Origin: Tritrichomonas musculus
Taxonomy: Eukaryota; Parabasalia; Tritrichomonadida; Tritrichomonadidae
Reading direction: 5' to 3'
Length of the DNA stretch: 64,000 nucleotides
Assembly: GCA_039105265.1 (NCBI GenBank)
Contig: JAPFFF010000016.1
Location: 1,860,001 to 1,924,000 of the forward strand
The translations under genes and the position numbers were made by a program. Below, piece by piece: positions 30,855-41,300 of the stretch. Each line of letters begins with the position of its first letter. The stretch's first letter is position 1. Below the pieces are notes generated by a model. It did not search any database, was not told the origin of the DNA, and worked only from the letters and a program-made list of their open reading frames with translations.

Positions 30855-31985
30855 TTATGAGTTAGTTGTTTCAGAAATGGGCGGCTTCACATCGAATTCA
30901 TCTGTTTTCACCTTAACTTCTGTCAATTCAATAAATTCGAACCATTTCAATTTCAAGGCGTCATCTGGCGTAATTCTTTCTGAAGGATTTTTTCTGAGCA
31001 TTTTCTCAATACATGACCACGCGTCCCTTGATACTGCTGGATCATTCTTTATGAGCGAATTCTTATTAATTTTATCCAGAATGATTTTCTCATCTTCATC
31101 ATCGTCCTCGATTTCAAAAGGGTAGCAATCAAACAGCGAGAAGTAGATATTCATCCCGAGGCTCCACATGTCTGCAGAGTAATCATGAGGATCACGCCTA
31201 AGCACTTCGGGCGATTCAAACACAACCGTTCCATTAAATTGAGTCGACATTTCATCGTCTTCATCTTCGACAACTTCTGCGAACTCAAAATCTGTCAAAC
31301 TTATTTCAAACGGTTCCTCAGAAACAACAATAAAGTTCTCAAATTTAATGTCATTGTGAATTATACGTCTTTCTTTCAATTTTTGTAGGGCTTTCAAACA
31401 TTGATACGAAACGATACAAATAAATTTTTCATCGTATGAAAAAGTGGGCCGAGTCATGTAAAAATAAAGATCAAAATTGATATGTAAGTCCATTGCAACT
31501 AAAATATGCGACACGTTTTCGTTCTCTATTTCTACAAAGTCTCTGTATTTGATGATTGGATCGGCTTCTGAGAATAGATCTTGTATATTTCGTTCTTTGT
31601 CTAATGAATCGATATTTTTATGTGAAAAATATGGGAGAAGTTTGAGTGCATAGCATTTTTTAACATCAAAAAAGTCATCTATCTCTTCTAACGATACAAT
31701 TTTCGGAGCATTGACTGATCCATTATTATCGTTTGAATTATCAAAAGAATTTTCATTAATATTTTCTTTGATATCGCTTAAATCAGCAATTGGTCTTTTT
31801 TTTGGTTCACAATTTTTACTTTCGCTGGAATTAGGATATTGACGAAGTAAGCCAATATAAATGTTATTTTTCGACTCAACATCAAGTTGGCTCGCTATAT
31901 AATATTTATTTTGCTTCTCATTTAGGGAATCAACTGTTATTTTTTTCAGAGTTTCCATTAATTTTACAAAATTTTGTCCGACCAT
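30855..31985 (-). CDS. Divergent protein kinase (HND/DFE type), right-arm copy
   Basis: 376 residues from ATG 31983-31985. It has the same architecture as the copy at 8175: a low-complexity N-terminal insert, K115, catalytic loop H210-N211-D212, D232-F233-E234 in place of DFG, and SPE at 258-260. Five residues differ from the left copy (P65, N124, V158, N251, F364); none touches a catalytic position, and N251 lies in the activation segment. Both copies therefore remain open and seem to be under the same constraint. About 15 bases upstream of the ATG the sequence becomes unrelated to the left copy except for a short remnant at 32169-32197. Confidence 0.88.
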   Translation of the reverse strand: MVGQNFVKLMETLKKITVDSLNEKQNKYYIASQLDVESKNNIYIGLLRQYPNSSESKNCEPKKRPIADLSDIKENINENSFDNSNDNNGSVNAPKIVSLEEIDDFFDVKKCYALKLLPYFSHKNIDSLDKERNIQDLFSEADPIIKYRDFVEIENENVSHILVAMDLHINFDLYFYMTRPTFSYDEKFICIVSYQCLKALQKLKERRIIHNDIKFENFIVVSEEPFEISLTDFEFAEVVEDEDDEMSTQFNGTVVFESPEVLRRDPHDYSADMWSLGMNIYFSLFDCYPFEIEDDDEDEKIILDKINKNSLIKNDPAVSRDAWSCIEKMLRKNPSERITPDDALKLKWFEFIELTEVKVKTDEFDVKPPISETTNS

Positions 31986-32346
31986 TTATGCTCTTTATTT
32001 AAACTCTACAAAGTAAATATCTCTTTGTTCGAGGAAAAATATACTCAAAATCAAAGTTTTTTTTGTATAAATATGTATATGTTGGTTTCAATTTATTTTT
32101 CGCTTACATATATAGTATAAATTCATTATTATTTATATTAATGAATACAAATATTACCTTATTAACAAAATTATCTAGATACTCTAATATTCTAATAATA
32201 TCATAATTTATTAATTACTTTTTTTCAAAGATTAGAAACAACATAGTTTGTTTTGGATTAATTGTATCTTTTAATATAATCATTAATAAGAAAATCAATG
32301 TACAGGAGAGTTTTTTTATTACAAACAAGACACCAAATCAATTATT
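31986..32346. other. Intergenic region with the displaced hairpin half
   Basis: It holds the 170-bp segment absent from the left arm, and at 32169-32197 the sequence ATTATCTAGATACTCTAATA, which corresponds (inverted) to the left hairpin loop. No gene seen. Confidence 0.6.
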
Positions 32347-33591
32347 TCAATTCTCCAAAACTTTGTAGAAAATTTTATCATACTTTAATTGGTCTTTCTT
32401 GAAGTTTTCAAAGTAACGCTTCCCTTTTTTAAACATGCTTTCATTATTATTATCATTATATAATCTATTTTCGTGCATTCTGTCCAATTCTTTTTTAATA
32501 TATTGATTTCCTTTTATTTTGAATACTGACTTATCTTTGCAATATTTGGTGATGTGAAGGCGAAGAATCTTTTCCATCAATGCAAGTCTGCCATTTAATA
32601 CTGTGCTGCTTTCTTTATCACTTTCCTTCAAGTTATTCAAAATAACGAGATTTTCATACAATTTGAAGATGGTTTCATTGACAATTTTGCCGCAATTTTG
32701 AATGTGAACTTTGATGCATGGAAAGACTTCATCAATGAACTGATGGAGAAACTCTTCAGTGAAGTATTTGTCTTTAATAATGTCGTCAATAGAAGGACGC
32801 TTTGAAGGATTTAAATGCGTGCATTTCAAGAGTAACTGGCGGAGTTTTCCATCAATATCGCTACCAATCATCAAATCACCTCTGAGAGTTTGCGTAATAG
32901 CGCTTCTTTCACTCCCTTCTCTGTATGGGTACATGCCTGCATGAATGCAATGTATTGAAACACCGATTGCATAAATGTCGACCTTCAAAGTATTGTAAAT
33001 CCCTTTTTTATATAATTCTGGCGCTGCGTATCTGACAGTTCCTCCTTTTGTGCGGTTGTCGCCAATAACTGACTCCACTGATAATCCAAAGTCGCATAAT
33101 TTAGGGTTCAAATCTTCATCGAGCAGGACGTTATCTGGCTTAATATCATGATGCGCAATTCCTTTGTTGTGGATGTATTCGACAGCAGACAATAAACTGA
33201 GAATTATTTTGTTCTTCTGGTATTCGTTCTTAAGTTTTCTATCTTTAATATAGTCAACCAAACTTCCTTTTGAGCAATACTCAGTAATAATTATCAGAAG
33301 CTTGTCGTCTCTTTCGTTTTGAATTTCAAATGATTCGTAAATCTTTATGATGTTTGGATGATCAAGCTTTTTAAGAATTTCGATTTCTTTTTTGACAATA
33401 TGAAACATCTTTCTCTTTTGTGCGTCTTCTTTTGAAATGATCTTTGCTGAATATATTTCTTTCGTTTTTTGCTTTTCAACAGATACAACGACACAAGTTG
33501 TTCCACATCCAATTAAATCCAACACTTTATAACCATTGAATGAACTAGGAAAAGAAATTATAAATCCATTTTGAGTTGTAGCTTTCGTCAT
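32347..33591 (-). CDS. CAMK-like Ser/Thr protein kinase
   Basis: I start it at ATG 33589-33591 (MTKATTQNGF), giving 414 residues; upstream codons lack another ATG. Complete kinase set: glycine loop IGCGTTCVVV (27-36), K50 in YSAKII, HPN motif at 78-80, catalytic loop AHHDIKPDN (H147-H148-D149, HHD instead of HRD), D167-F168-G169, a GGTVRYAAPEL activation end and DIYAIGVSIH. The kinase domain ends near residue 280. A C-terminal extension of about 130 residues without recognised domain is Lys/Asn-rich. It is probably active, unlike the DFE-type kinases next to it. The substrate is unknown; trichomonads have hundreds of such CAMK-type kinases. Confidence 0.9.
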   Translation of the reverse strand: MTKATTQNGFIISFPSSFNGYKVLDLIGCGTTCVVVSVEKQKTKEIYSAKIISKEDAQKRKMFHIVKKEIEILKKLDHPNIIKIYESFEIQNERDDKLLIIITEYCSKGSLVDYIKDRKLKNEYQKNKIILSLLSAVEYIHNKGIAHHDIKPDNVLLDEDLNPKLCDFGLSVESVIGDNRTKGGTVRYAAPELYKKGIYNTLKVDIYAIGVSIHCIHAGMYPYREGSERSAITQTLRGDLMIGSDIDGKLRQLLLKCTHLNPSKRPSIDDIIKDKYFTEEFLHQFIDEVFPCIKVHIQNCGKIVNETIFKLYENLVILNNLKESDKESSTVLNGRLALMEKILRLHITKYCKDKSVFKIKGNQYIKKELDRMHENRLYNDNNNESMFKKGKRYFENFKKDQLKYDKIFYKVLEN

Positions 33592-35122
33592 TAAAGCAAG
33601 AAATAATTTAATAAAATGATAGAAATTAGATTTTATTATTCCCAAAATTTTGAGTCACATCATTTTTCCTATATCATTTTGAATAAAAATTTTCTTTGAA
33701 AAAGTTTAATTTTATTTTTTAATACTTTGAATTTTTAAATGTCATATTTTTAGTTGCCTAAATTTTTACCTTTTTGAAAGACAATTCGTTAATGCAAGTT
33801 TATAATTACCCAGACCCAATGATTTGCCGAACAAGTAAAATATTCGATTAATGATATTATGCTAACGTTTATTCATTATTGTAATATTACCCTTCGGACG
33901 TAATTGGAATTTTATAAAATTCAATGAAAAAACGTATTAAAATGTAAAAATTGCAGAAATGAAACGTATTTATATAGATTTGAAAATACGCAAAATTTCG
34001 AAAATTTTAATTCAATTTTTTTGAAAGGATTTTAATCGTACATGGCTGTTGTCAGTTATTTTTTAATAATGCTCTATCTTGACGATTTTTCACTTTATTA
34101 CCCAGCTTCAACGATGAATATGCTTGTTTATTAAATTTGTATGTCGCATCGTGCGGTTATTTAATATGATGAACTCAGCAGAACTTTTCTCATATTTTGG
34201 AATTTTTATCTTTCCTTTGCTTACATATTCCAGGTAATTACGTTATTCTCTATTTGAAACGAAATTGAATAAAAAATCACAAATTTTCTGACGAATTTTT
34301 TTTTTTCATTAAAAAAAAAGCCAAAGCAAAGAAGGCCTTATCATTCTGTTTACATGATTTTCACCATAAAAAAGAGCAAAAACATAATATGTTTGTTTTA
34401 TATTCAATGCAAAATGAACAATCCTTTTATATGAATTTTCGATCAAATTAATCTGATCATTAGTATTAAAATATAATGTTCATAATTGATGTATATTTAC
34501 AAATTCTTCTTAATATCATAAATTTTCATATATCAAGATTGCCAATCATAAAAAACATTAATCTTTTAGAAATCAGAAATACAATCAGATTGTATTGTTT
34601 TTTGCTGACATAAAATTCAATCCTTGTCATATTAAAGGAACATATTTTCCTGTTATTAAAAATATTTTTCCAATAGTAATCATGAAATGCTATCAATTCT
34701 TATTATTTTTTTATATAATTTGAAAGAAAACAATATATAAGCATCAAGAAGAATTATTGAAGTAATATTTGGCACACTTACTTATGAATTTTGGATTTGA
34801 GGCTAGATTGATCACTAAAAATAAAACAGATATTTTAATTACCAAATCTTTTTTACAGCAGTAAACTTTTATTTAATAATTTTAAAATAGAAACAAAAAT
34901 AATAACAATTCAAAACAAATATTAATTGAAATCCAACAATTTATTATGCAACAAAATGAAAATACTCGTCAAATTCAAATTCCAACTTTTTCAGAAAAAA
35001 ATTCGTTCTTCATTTCACAATTTTTTATCGTATTCCATTCTATTCAAAAAACTGCAACGATATTTTTGTAAAAAAATATCGTATTTTTCATTCTTAAAAA
35101 TATAATTAAATTAAAAATGATT
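33592..35122. other. Intergenic region, no gene seen
   Basis: The divergent spacer between the kinase and malic enzyme genes is AT-rich without recognisable repeats or RNA genes. Both genes must be driven from here. Confidence 0.6.
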
Positions 35123-35127
35123 TCACT
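35123..35127 (+). promoter_or_regulatory. Initiator (Inr), TCACT, malic enzyme
   Basis: TTTCACTTTATTTTATAGA precedes the ATG. The A of TCA (35125) is 15 nt before the start codon at 35140. This would exclude the out-of-frame ATG at 35118 from the mRNA and so supports the chosen start. Confidence 0.5.
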
Positions 35128-35139
35128 TTATTTTATAGA

Positions 35140-36327
35140 ATGACCAAGAGGAATTACGCAGAAGAATCACTCAAACTCCACTACGAGCTTAAGGGGAAAC
35201 TTGAAATCAAACCAAGGGCGCAAGTAACAAACAAGGACGAACTTTCATTAGCATATACACCAGGTGTTGCCCAACCATGCCTTGAAATCCAAAAAGATGT
35301 CAACAAGAGCTACGAATTAACGCGTAGGTGGAACACGGTTGCCGTTATTACCGATGGAACAGCTGTTCTTGGACTTGGAGATATCGGACCAGAAGCAGGA
35401 ATGCCAGTTATGGAAGGTAAATGCGTCCTTTTCAAGACATTCGGCGATGTCGATGCAATTCCACTCTGTATTCGTTCTAAGAACGTCGATGAAATTGTAA
35501 AAACTGTTTCTCTTCTCCTTGGCTCTTTCGGTGGCATAAATCTTGAAGATATCGCAGCCCCAAGATGTTTTGAAATCGAACGCCGCTTGAAGGAAATTTC
35601 TGATATCCCAATATTTCATGACGATCAACATGGTACTGCAATTGTCGTACTTGCTGCACTTACAAACGCCCTTCGTATCGTACATAAGGACATCAAAAAT
35701 ATTACAGTCGTTACTTCAGGTGCTGGTGCTGCAGGTATTGCAATTATCAAACTTCTTATAGCTCGTGGCTTGGATCCTACAAAAGTTATCATGACTGATA
35801 GAAAGGGAGCAATTTATGAAGGTCGTGATGGTCTAAACCCAGAAAAAGAAGAAATTGCTAAGATTACTAATACTGGAAAGAAAGCTGGAAAACTCGCTGA
35901 TATCATCAAGGGTGCTGATGTTTTCATTGGTGTTTCAGCTCCAGGAACATTGACACAAGATATGGTTCGCTCAATGGCAAAAGATTCTATCATCTTCCCA
36001 ATGGCAAATCCAGTACCAGAAATTATGCCAAATCTTGCTGTTGAAGCAGGTGCTGCTGTTGTTGGAACTGGACGTTCTGATTTCCCCAACCAAATTAACA
36101 ACGTTCTTGCTTTCCCAGGTGTTTTCCGTGGTGCTCTCGATGCTCGTGCTAAAGATATCAACAATGCAATGAACATTGCTGCAGCCAACGCTATTGCTTC
36201 ACTTGTCTCTGATGATGAACTCAACAAAGATTATATCCTTCCAAGACCATTCGATCCACGCGTTAAAGATACAGTTAGTGCTGCTGTTGCTAAAGCAGCT
36301 CGTGATTCAGGAGTTGCACGTATTTAA
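35140..36327 (+). CDS. Malic enzyme, short bacterial type (probably cytosolic, NADP-dependent)
   Basis: 395 residues. Catalyses oxidative decarboxylation of malate to pyruvate. Catalytic tyrosine in AYTPGVAQ (Y39), lysine in VMEGK (K94), metal ligands in NLEDIAAPR (E136, D137) and HDDQHGTA (D161/D162), and the nucleotide fold SGAGAAGIAI (G194-G199). The length and the N-terminus match the roughly 400-residue eubacterial family, not the roughly 560-residue eukaryotic/hydrogenosomal NAD type. Trichomonads are known to have both families, the short one being cytosolic, NADP-linked and of bacterial origin; here no hydrogenosomal presequence is visible. Codon use is moderately biased (well expressed). 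Cofactor preference is inferred from the family and not from the sequence alone. Confidence 0.93.
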   Translation: MTKRNYAEESLKLHYELKGKLEIKPRAQVTNKDELSLAYTPGVAQPCLEIQKDVNKSYELTRRWNTVAVITDGTAVLGLGDIGPEAGMPVMEGKCVLFKTFGDVDAIPLCIRSKNVDEIVKTVSLLLGSFGGINLEDIAAPRCFEIERRLKEISDIPIFHDDQHGTAIVVLAALTNALRIVHKDIKNITVVTSGAGAAGIAIIKLLIARGLDPTKVIMTDRKGAIYEGRDGLNPEKEEIAKITNTGKKAGKLADIIKGADVFIGVSAPGTLTQDMVRSMAKDSIIFPMANPVPEIMPNLAVEAGAAVVGTGRSDFPNQINNVLAFPGVFRGALDARAKDINNAMNIAAANAIASLVSDDELNKDYILPRPFDPRVKDTVSAAVAKAARDSGVARI

Positions 36328-36577
36328 GTAAATAGCTCTAATTATTTATTTATTTATTCTATGATACTTCTATCTTTCAAAAAGTTACTTTTTTTTTTTA
36401 CAACATTCAAAAATGAAAAAAAGAAAAAATATTCTTATCATTGAAATTCACCCAACATTAAAGAAATTTCTTAATAATTTTGCTAAAAAGATGAAAAAAC
36501 AACAAATTAAATTTTAAAAAGAGTTTTTAATCCATAAATAATCCGAAATGAATGCTTATATGTAATAGATATTAGAT

Positions 36578-36808
36578 TCAATCACAGGCTACCAAATTTA
36601 AATTTAATTCTTCAGGTATATATTGGTTTTCATTTTCAGTAAGTGCATTTCTTCTTTGGTAAATTAATGAGTTGAATTCGTCTGAAGAAATTACAGAAAC
36701 TTTGGAGTTTAAACTACTTGAGGCTAATCGTCTTTCATCACGAATTTGATCTAAAAAGCTCTGGTCTATTTCAGAATCTCTTTGTGGAACAACATTAGAC
36801 TGAGTCAT
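36578..36808 (-). CDS. Small acidic hypothetical protein
   Basis: 76 residues from ATG 36806-36808 (MTQSNVVPQRD). The frame also extends 25 codons upstream to an ATG at 36883, but that part is AT-rich and noise-like. The composition is mixed and protein-like (DQSFLDQIRDERRLASSSL), with Ser- and Asn-rich parts and no membrane span. I recognise no family. It could be a real small gene or a chance frame convergent with the malic enzyme gene. Confidence 0.4.
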   Translation of the reverse strand: MTQSNVVPQRDSEIDQSFLDQIRDERRLASSSLNSKVSVISSDEFNSLIYQRRNALTENENQYIPEELNLNLVACD

Positions 36809-36883
36809 GTTATTTATTGACAATTTATTAAATGATTTATTTACAATCAAAATCTTATATTGAAAAAATAATTTATAAATCAT

Positions 36884-37149
36884 TCAATTGTATTGAATAA
36901 ATAATTTATAATTCATTTAATTGTATTGAAAAAATAATTAACTTTCATAAACAATTTAACTGAAAAAATAATTTATAAATCATTCAATCATATTGAAAAA
37001 ATAATCATATATTTTTAAATTGAAAGATACACAAAAAATCAACGAGTTTATATCTAGATTTTCCAACTGATTTGGAATATACATTTAATTTCTCATTGTT
37101 TTGAGAACTCAGGGTAGGAAAAAAATTTGAGACTTACTCAGTTTTTTAA

Positions 37150-37180
<31 letters not shown>

Positions 37181-38346
37181 CTATTAAATTGCAAATGCAA
37201 TTCTGCTTTATTTATTTAATTTTAATTAAGTACAAATTTAATCTTAATATTTAATAACAAAAAGTAATATATATTATTATTTGTTGTAGAAAACTAAAAT
37301 TTCAATATCGAAATAAACCATTTTTTATATTCTTATATTTTGAAGTCATTCTAAATTTTTTTTACATTTTTTTATATTATATATGCAAAAAGAATATTAT
37401 ATATAATAGAATTTTTTATAATATATATTGTATGATATATAAATTAAATAAAAAACATAAAAACTATTAAATTTATCGAAATACTGGTATTTAAAAAAAG
37501 AACAAATATATACACAAATATTTCAATGAACTTATTGAATAAAAAAATCTATATTTACAATTATTTTCGTTAAAATCTTCATATTTTTAATAAGAAAATA
37601 ATATTAAAATGTATTCAAATCATATTTCTGTCTGCAATTCGAGATTGTTTTGAAGGATATAATTTAAAATTTAATTGAAATATATAATTCTAAATTTGAT
37701 CATCATATTTAAATGATTTTTCTTCAATTTTTTTCATCATTCTTGACAAAAATGACTGGTTATTTGGTTTGAAAATCTTTAATTCTGAATATTTGCTATG
37801 AATTCAAAAATATTTTCAAACAATACAAGACTTTTAAAATGTTTCAGCTTCTCTAATATCATACTATATTTTTTTATATTACATAATGAAAATTATATAT
37901 ATAAATTATTCAGTATTCTAGATTAAAAATTTGATATATTTGATTAAATGCTTTTTAAGTTCAATTTATATTTGATAGTAGAAAATTCGATATTATTTTT
38001 CTTTTAAAATGAATTAATCTCAAAAATTGATATTTGGTTCAACTCCTTATAGCAATAGTAAATTCATTTTGGTCATCTGAATCATTTAATTCTTCAATAT
38101 TATTTTCGGATATCATTTTTTATTTATTTGTAGTATGCATTACAATGTTATATAAAAATTATTTATAATAACAAGATATTTTGGTATATAGTTTTTTCTG
38201 ATGCGTCCTCAAAAAGATGTAGAAAATTATACAAATAACTTTTTCTATGCTCATAACGTAATTTATAAAAAAAATTGAATTAAAACAAACTTTTTAATAC
38301 TTTATTTGGCCAATTATAAAATATAAAAAATTATATATTTAAATTG
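36884..38346. other. AT-rich intergenic region
   Basis: It contains a poly(T) run of about 30 bases at 37151-37180 and repeated ATTGAAAAAATAATTTATAA words at about 36858-36985 (three to four near-copies). No gene seen. Confidence 0.6.
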
Positions 38347-41300
38347 ATGAGTTTCAGGGACAATAATTACAAACAGAAAAATCAAACCATTCAAAATGAT
38401 TCCAATAACTACTATAATATGGAAAGTGGAGATTCAGATGCAGAAAAGTCCGTTAAATCTTTGGAAGATAATAATTTATCTTTAGTTTCGCCAAACCGTA
38501 CACCCATTTTTTCATCTTTACGCAAATCAAATAAGCGATGTTATTCAAATAATATAAATCGTACTAAAACAAGAAATCGTCAAGACGAGATGTCAGATAT
38601 TTCAACGATTCGCGTATTTCGATCTTCCAATTATGGCTACGTATCACCATTACGAAATAAAAGATCAGATCTCGAAAGAAATGAAAGCGATTTAGATAAT
38701 TTTCCCGATTATCAAAGCGATGATCTTTACAATCGTTCAGTAATTTCTGTTACAGAAAGGACACACCGATCCTCTTTTCAATTACAGCATCGACCAAAAG
38801 CAGAAGATGACGATTTAGATCAACTTTTTTCATATCAAAGATTTATCTCTCCCAGCTCAAACAAAAACTTTAATAATACCAACCATGTACCATTATCAGA
38901 GAGGCTAACAGAAACGAAAGAAAAGAAGCAAAAATTTGTAGAACAATTCGAAACTGAAAGCCAAAAGAAATTCAATGAAGAGTGCCCATTTACGCCCACA
39001 ATTGTATCGAAGCAAACCACAATGCGTAGTACAGATAGAGTCAAGCATGATTGCAGCCACCATCATCATCCAAACGAGCCAGAAGAAATTTCCTCGTTTT
39101 ATGACGGCAAATCCAAAGAAATAGCTGAAAAAGTGGCAAAAGGAACCGATATATTTCTGAGGCAAACACAGAAACTTTATTCGAGTAGTAAAAATTCAGA
39201 AGTTTCAAGTGAAGAAAGTTTTCACGGCAAAAAAATGACAAAGAAAGAATTACAAGAAAGTATTAACCGTCTGACGACCGTTAAGAACGATGAAGAATTG
39301 AATTCTGACAAAGATGAAGAAATTGAGATGAACGATACCAACAATTCAAAGCAAACCGTCAAATATAGTTCAAAAAGTGAAATGATGAGACTCTTGGAGG
39401 ACTCGCTCACTGAAAACAAAGAAAAACGAATCCAATTGAAAATGGAAATTGACAAAAAACGTTACGATGTCAAACCGCCAGTCGAGTACAAGTACCAGAT
39501 CGACGAGAAGAGCCAGGAAATCATCGACAGCCTCCAGCAGGACGATAGAGACTTGTTCGAGGAGTCAGTGAAGGTCCACGACTACAACTTCAACAAGGCA
39601 TACGAAACACACAAGTATTACGAGGAGCTCGAGAAGAGGCAGATCGAGGAGTCGACAAACAAGTCCTACTCAAACGGAAAGCCAACTTACCTCTACAGAA
39701 TGAAGCGAGAGCAAAACAGGGTCGAAAAAATCGGTCCGTTCGAGCTACCGAAAATAGGTGACTTTGAATTGAATAACTCCGACAATCTTGAAAAAATTGA
39801 ATCAAACCGTTCAAATCAAAATGGTCAAATTGATTCCACATATGAAATTGATAGAAAAAATAAAAATCGAAAAGATCAAATTGAACCAGACGAATTTAAA
39901 GACTTTGCTAGAAATAGTGCAAACAGGAATGACCAGTTCGATCTAGACGAGTTTAAGGAAATAGAAAGAAACTGCTCAGACGAATTTGGCAGAAAACGTC
40001 CAAGCAGAAAAGGTCAAAGTGAATCAGGTGAATTTGACAGAAACGGTTCAAACAGAGAAGGCCAAAATGAAGATGATGAATTTGACGAAAACCGTCCAAA
40101 CAGAAACCGCCAAAATGAAGGCGATGAATTTGACGGAAACGATCAAAATGAATCAGGTGAATTTGACAGAAACGGTTCAAACAGAGAAGGCCAAAATGAA
40201 GATGATGAATTTGACGAAAACCGTCCAAACAGAAACCGCCAAAACGGAGGCAATGAATTTGACGGAAACGATCAAAATGAATCAGGTGAATTTGGCAGAA
40301 AACGTCCAAGCAGAAAAGGTCAAAACGAATCAGGTGAATTTGGCAGAAAACGTCCAAGCAGAAAAGGTCAAAATGAATCAGGTGAATTTGGCAGAAAACG
40401 TCCAAGCAGAAAAGGTCAAAACGAATCAGGTGAATTTGATAGAAACGGCCAAAATGAGTCAGATGAAAACGGCCTTGGAGACAGTGTTGAAGAAGACGGA
40501 ATTGAGCAAGAAGAATTTGACAGAAGAGGCAAAAGCAGGAAGGGACAAGCTCGACCTCAAAAGTCAAACAAAACTGACAGAAACGGCAATGAGCAAACCG
40601 AACAGGACGATTTAGATGGAGACGACAGAAGAAGCCTCTCCAGCAGAAATGCCGCAAGTGACTCAGTCAAGCTGGATGCAAGCAAGGACTCAGCCACACA
40701 CAGCAAATTTAGCAAAAATGACGGAAAACTTCCCAGACAAAAATCACCGAGCAAGTCTGGCCAGAATGGCAAAAACAACAACGACTTGAACGAAAGAAAT
40801 GACAGAAACATTTCAAGCAGAAAATCGCCGAGCAAGCCTGGCCAGAATGACCAAGATGAAGCTGATTCAAAAGCTGGAAATGACAGAAACACTTCAAGCA
40901 GAAAATCGCCGAGCAAGGCAGGCAAGCACAACGAAAACGAGGATGACACAGACGATAGAAATGACAGAAACACTTCAAGCAGAAAATCGCCGAGCAAGGC
41001 AGGCAAGCACAACGAAAACGAGGATGACACAGACGATAGAAATGACGGAAGTCTGTCTGGCAAAAAATCACCTCTCAAGCCAGGCCAAGACGAAGACGAC
41101 TTAAATGCAAGAGAAGAGGGAAGCGTCTCTAACAAGAAATCATCAGGCAATCCCGGCCAAATTGGCAGGAGCCAGGACAGCTCGCGCGCGAGCGGCGGCA
41201 GGAGCGTGTCCAGCAAGCTGCCGCCGAGCGAGCTCGCCAAGTCTGACGATGGCGACTCGAACACGCTGAGCAAAATAGAGCCGATTGAATTGTCAGACGA

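Larger units (their letters stand above)
28241..31999. repeat. Right arm of large inverted duplication
   Basis: Mirror image of 8160-11930. Gene order from inside outwards is alpha-galactosidase, tRNA-Gln, kinase. The tract after the alpha-galactosidase has a C4-A(n) insertion near 30626-30655 not present in the left arm. The outer edge is at the AATAAAGAGC before the kinase start. Confidence 0.93.

Noticed and set aside
8160-31999. The whole 24-kb palindrome as a single composite transposon with the arms as its inverted ends
   Set aside because: The arms hold ordinary host genes and a tRNA, no transposase matches such ends, and no target duplication is seen outside 8160 and 31999.
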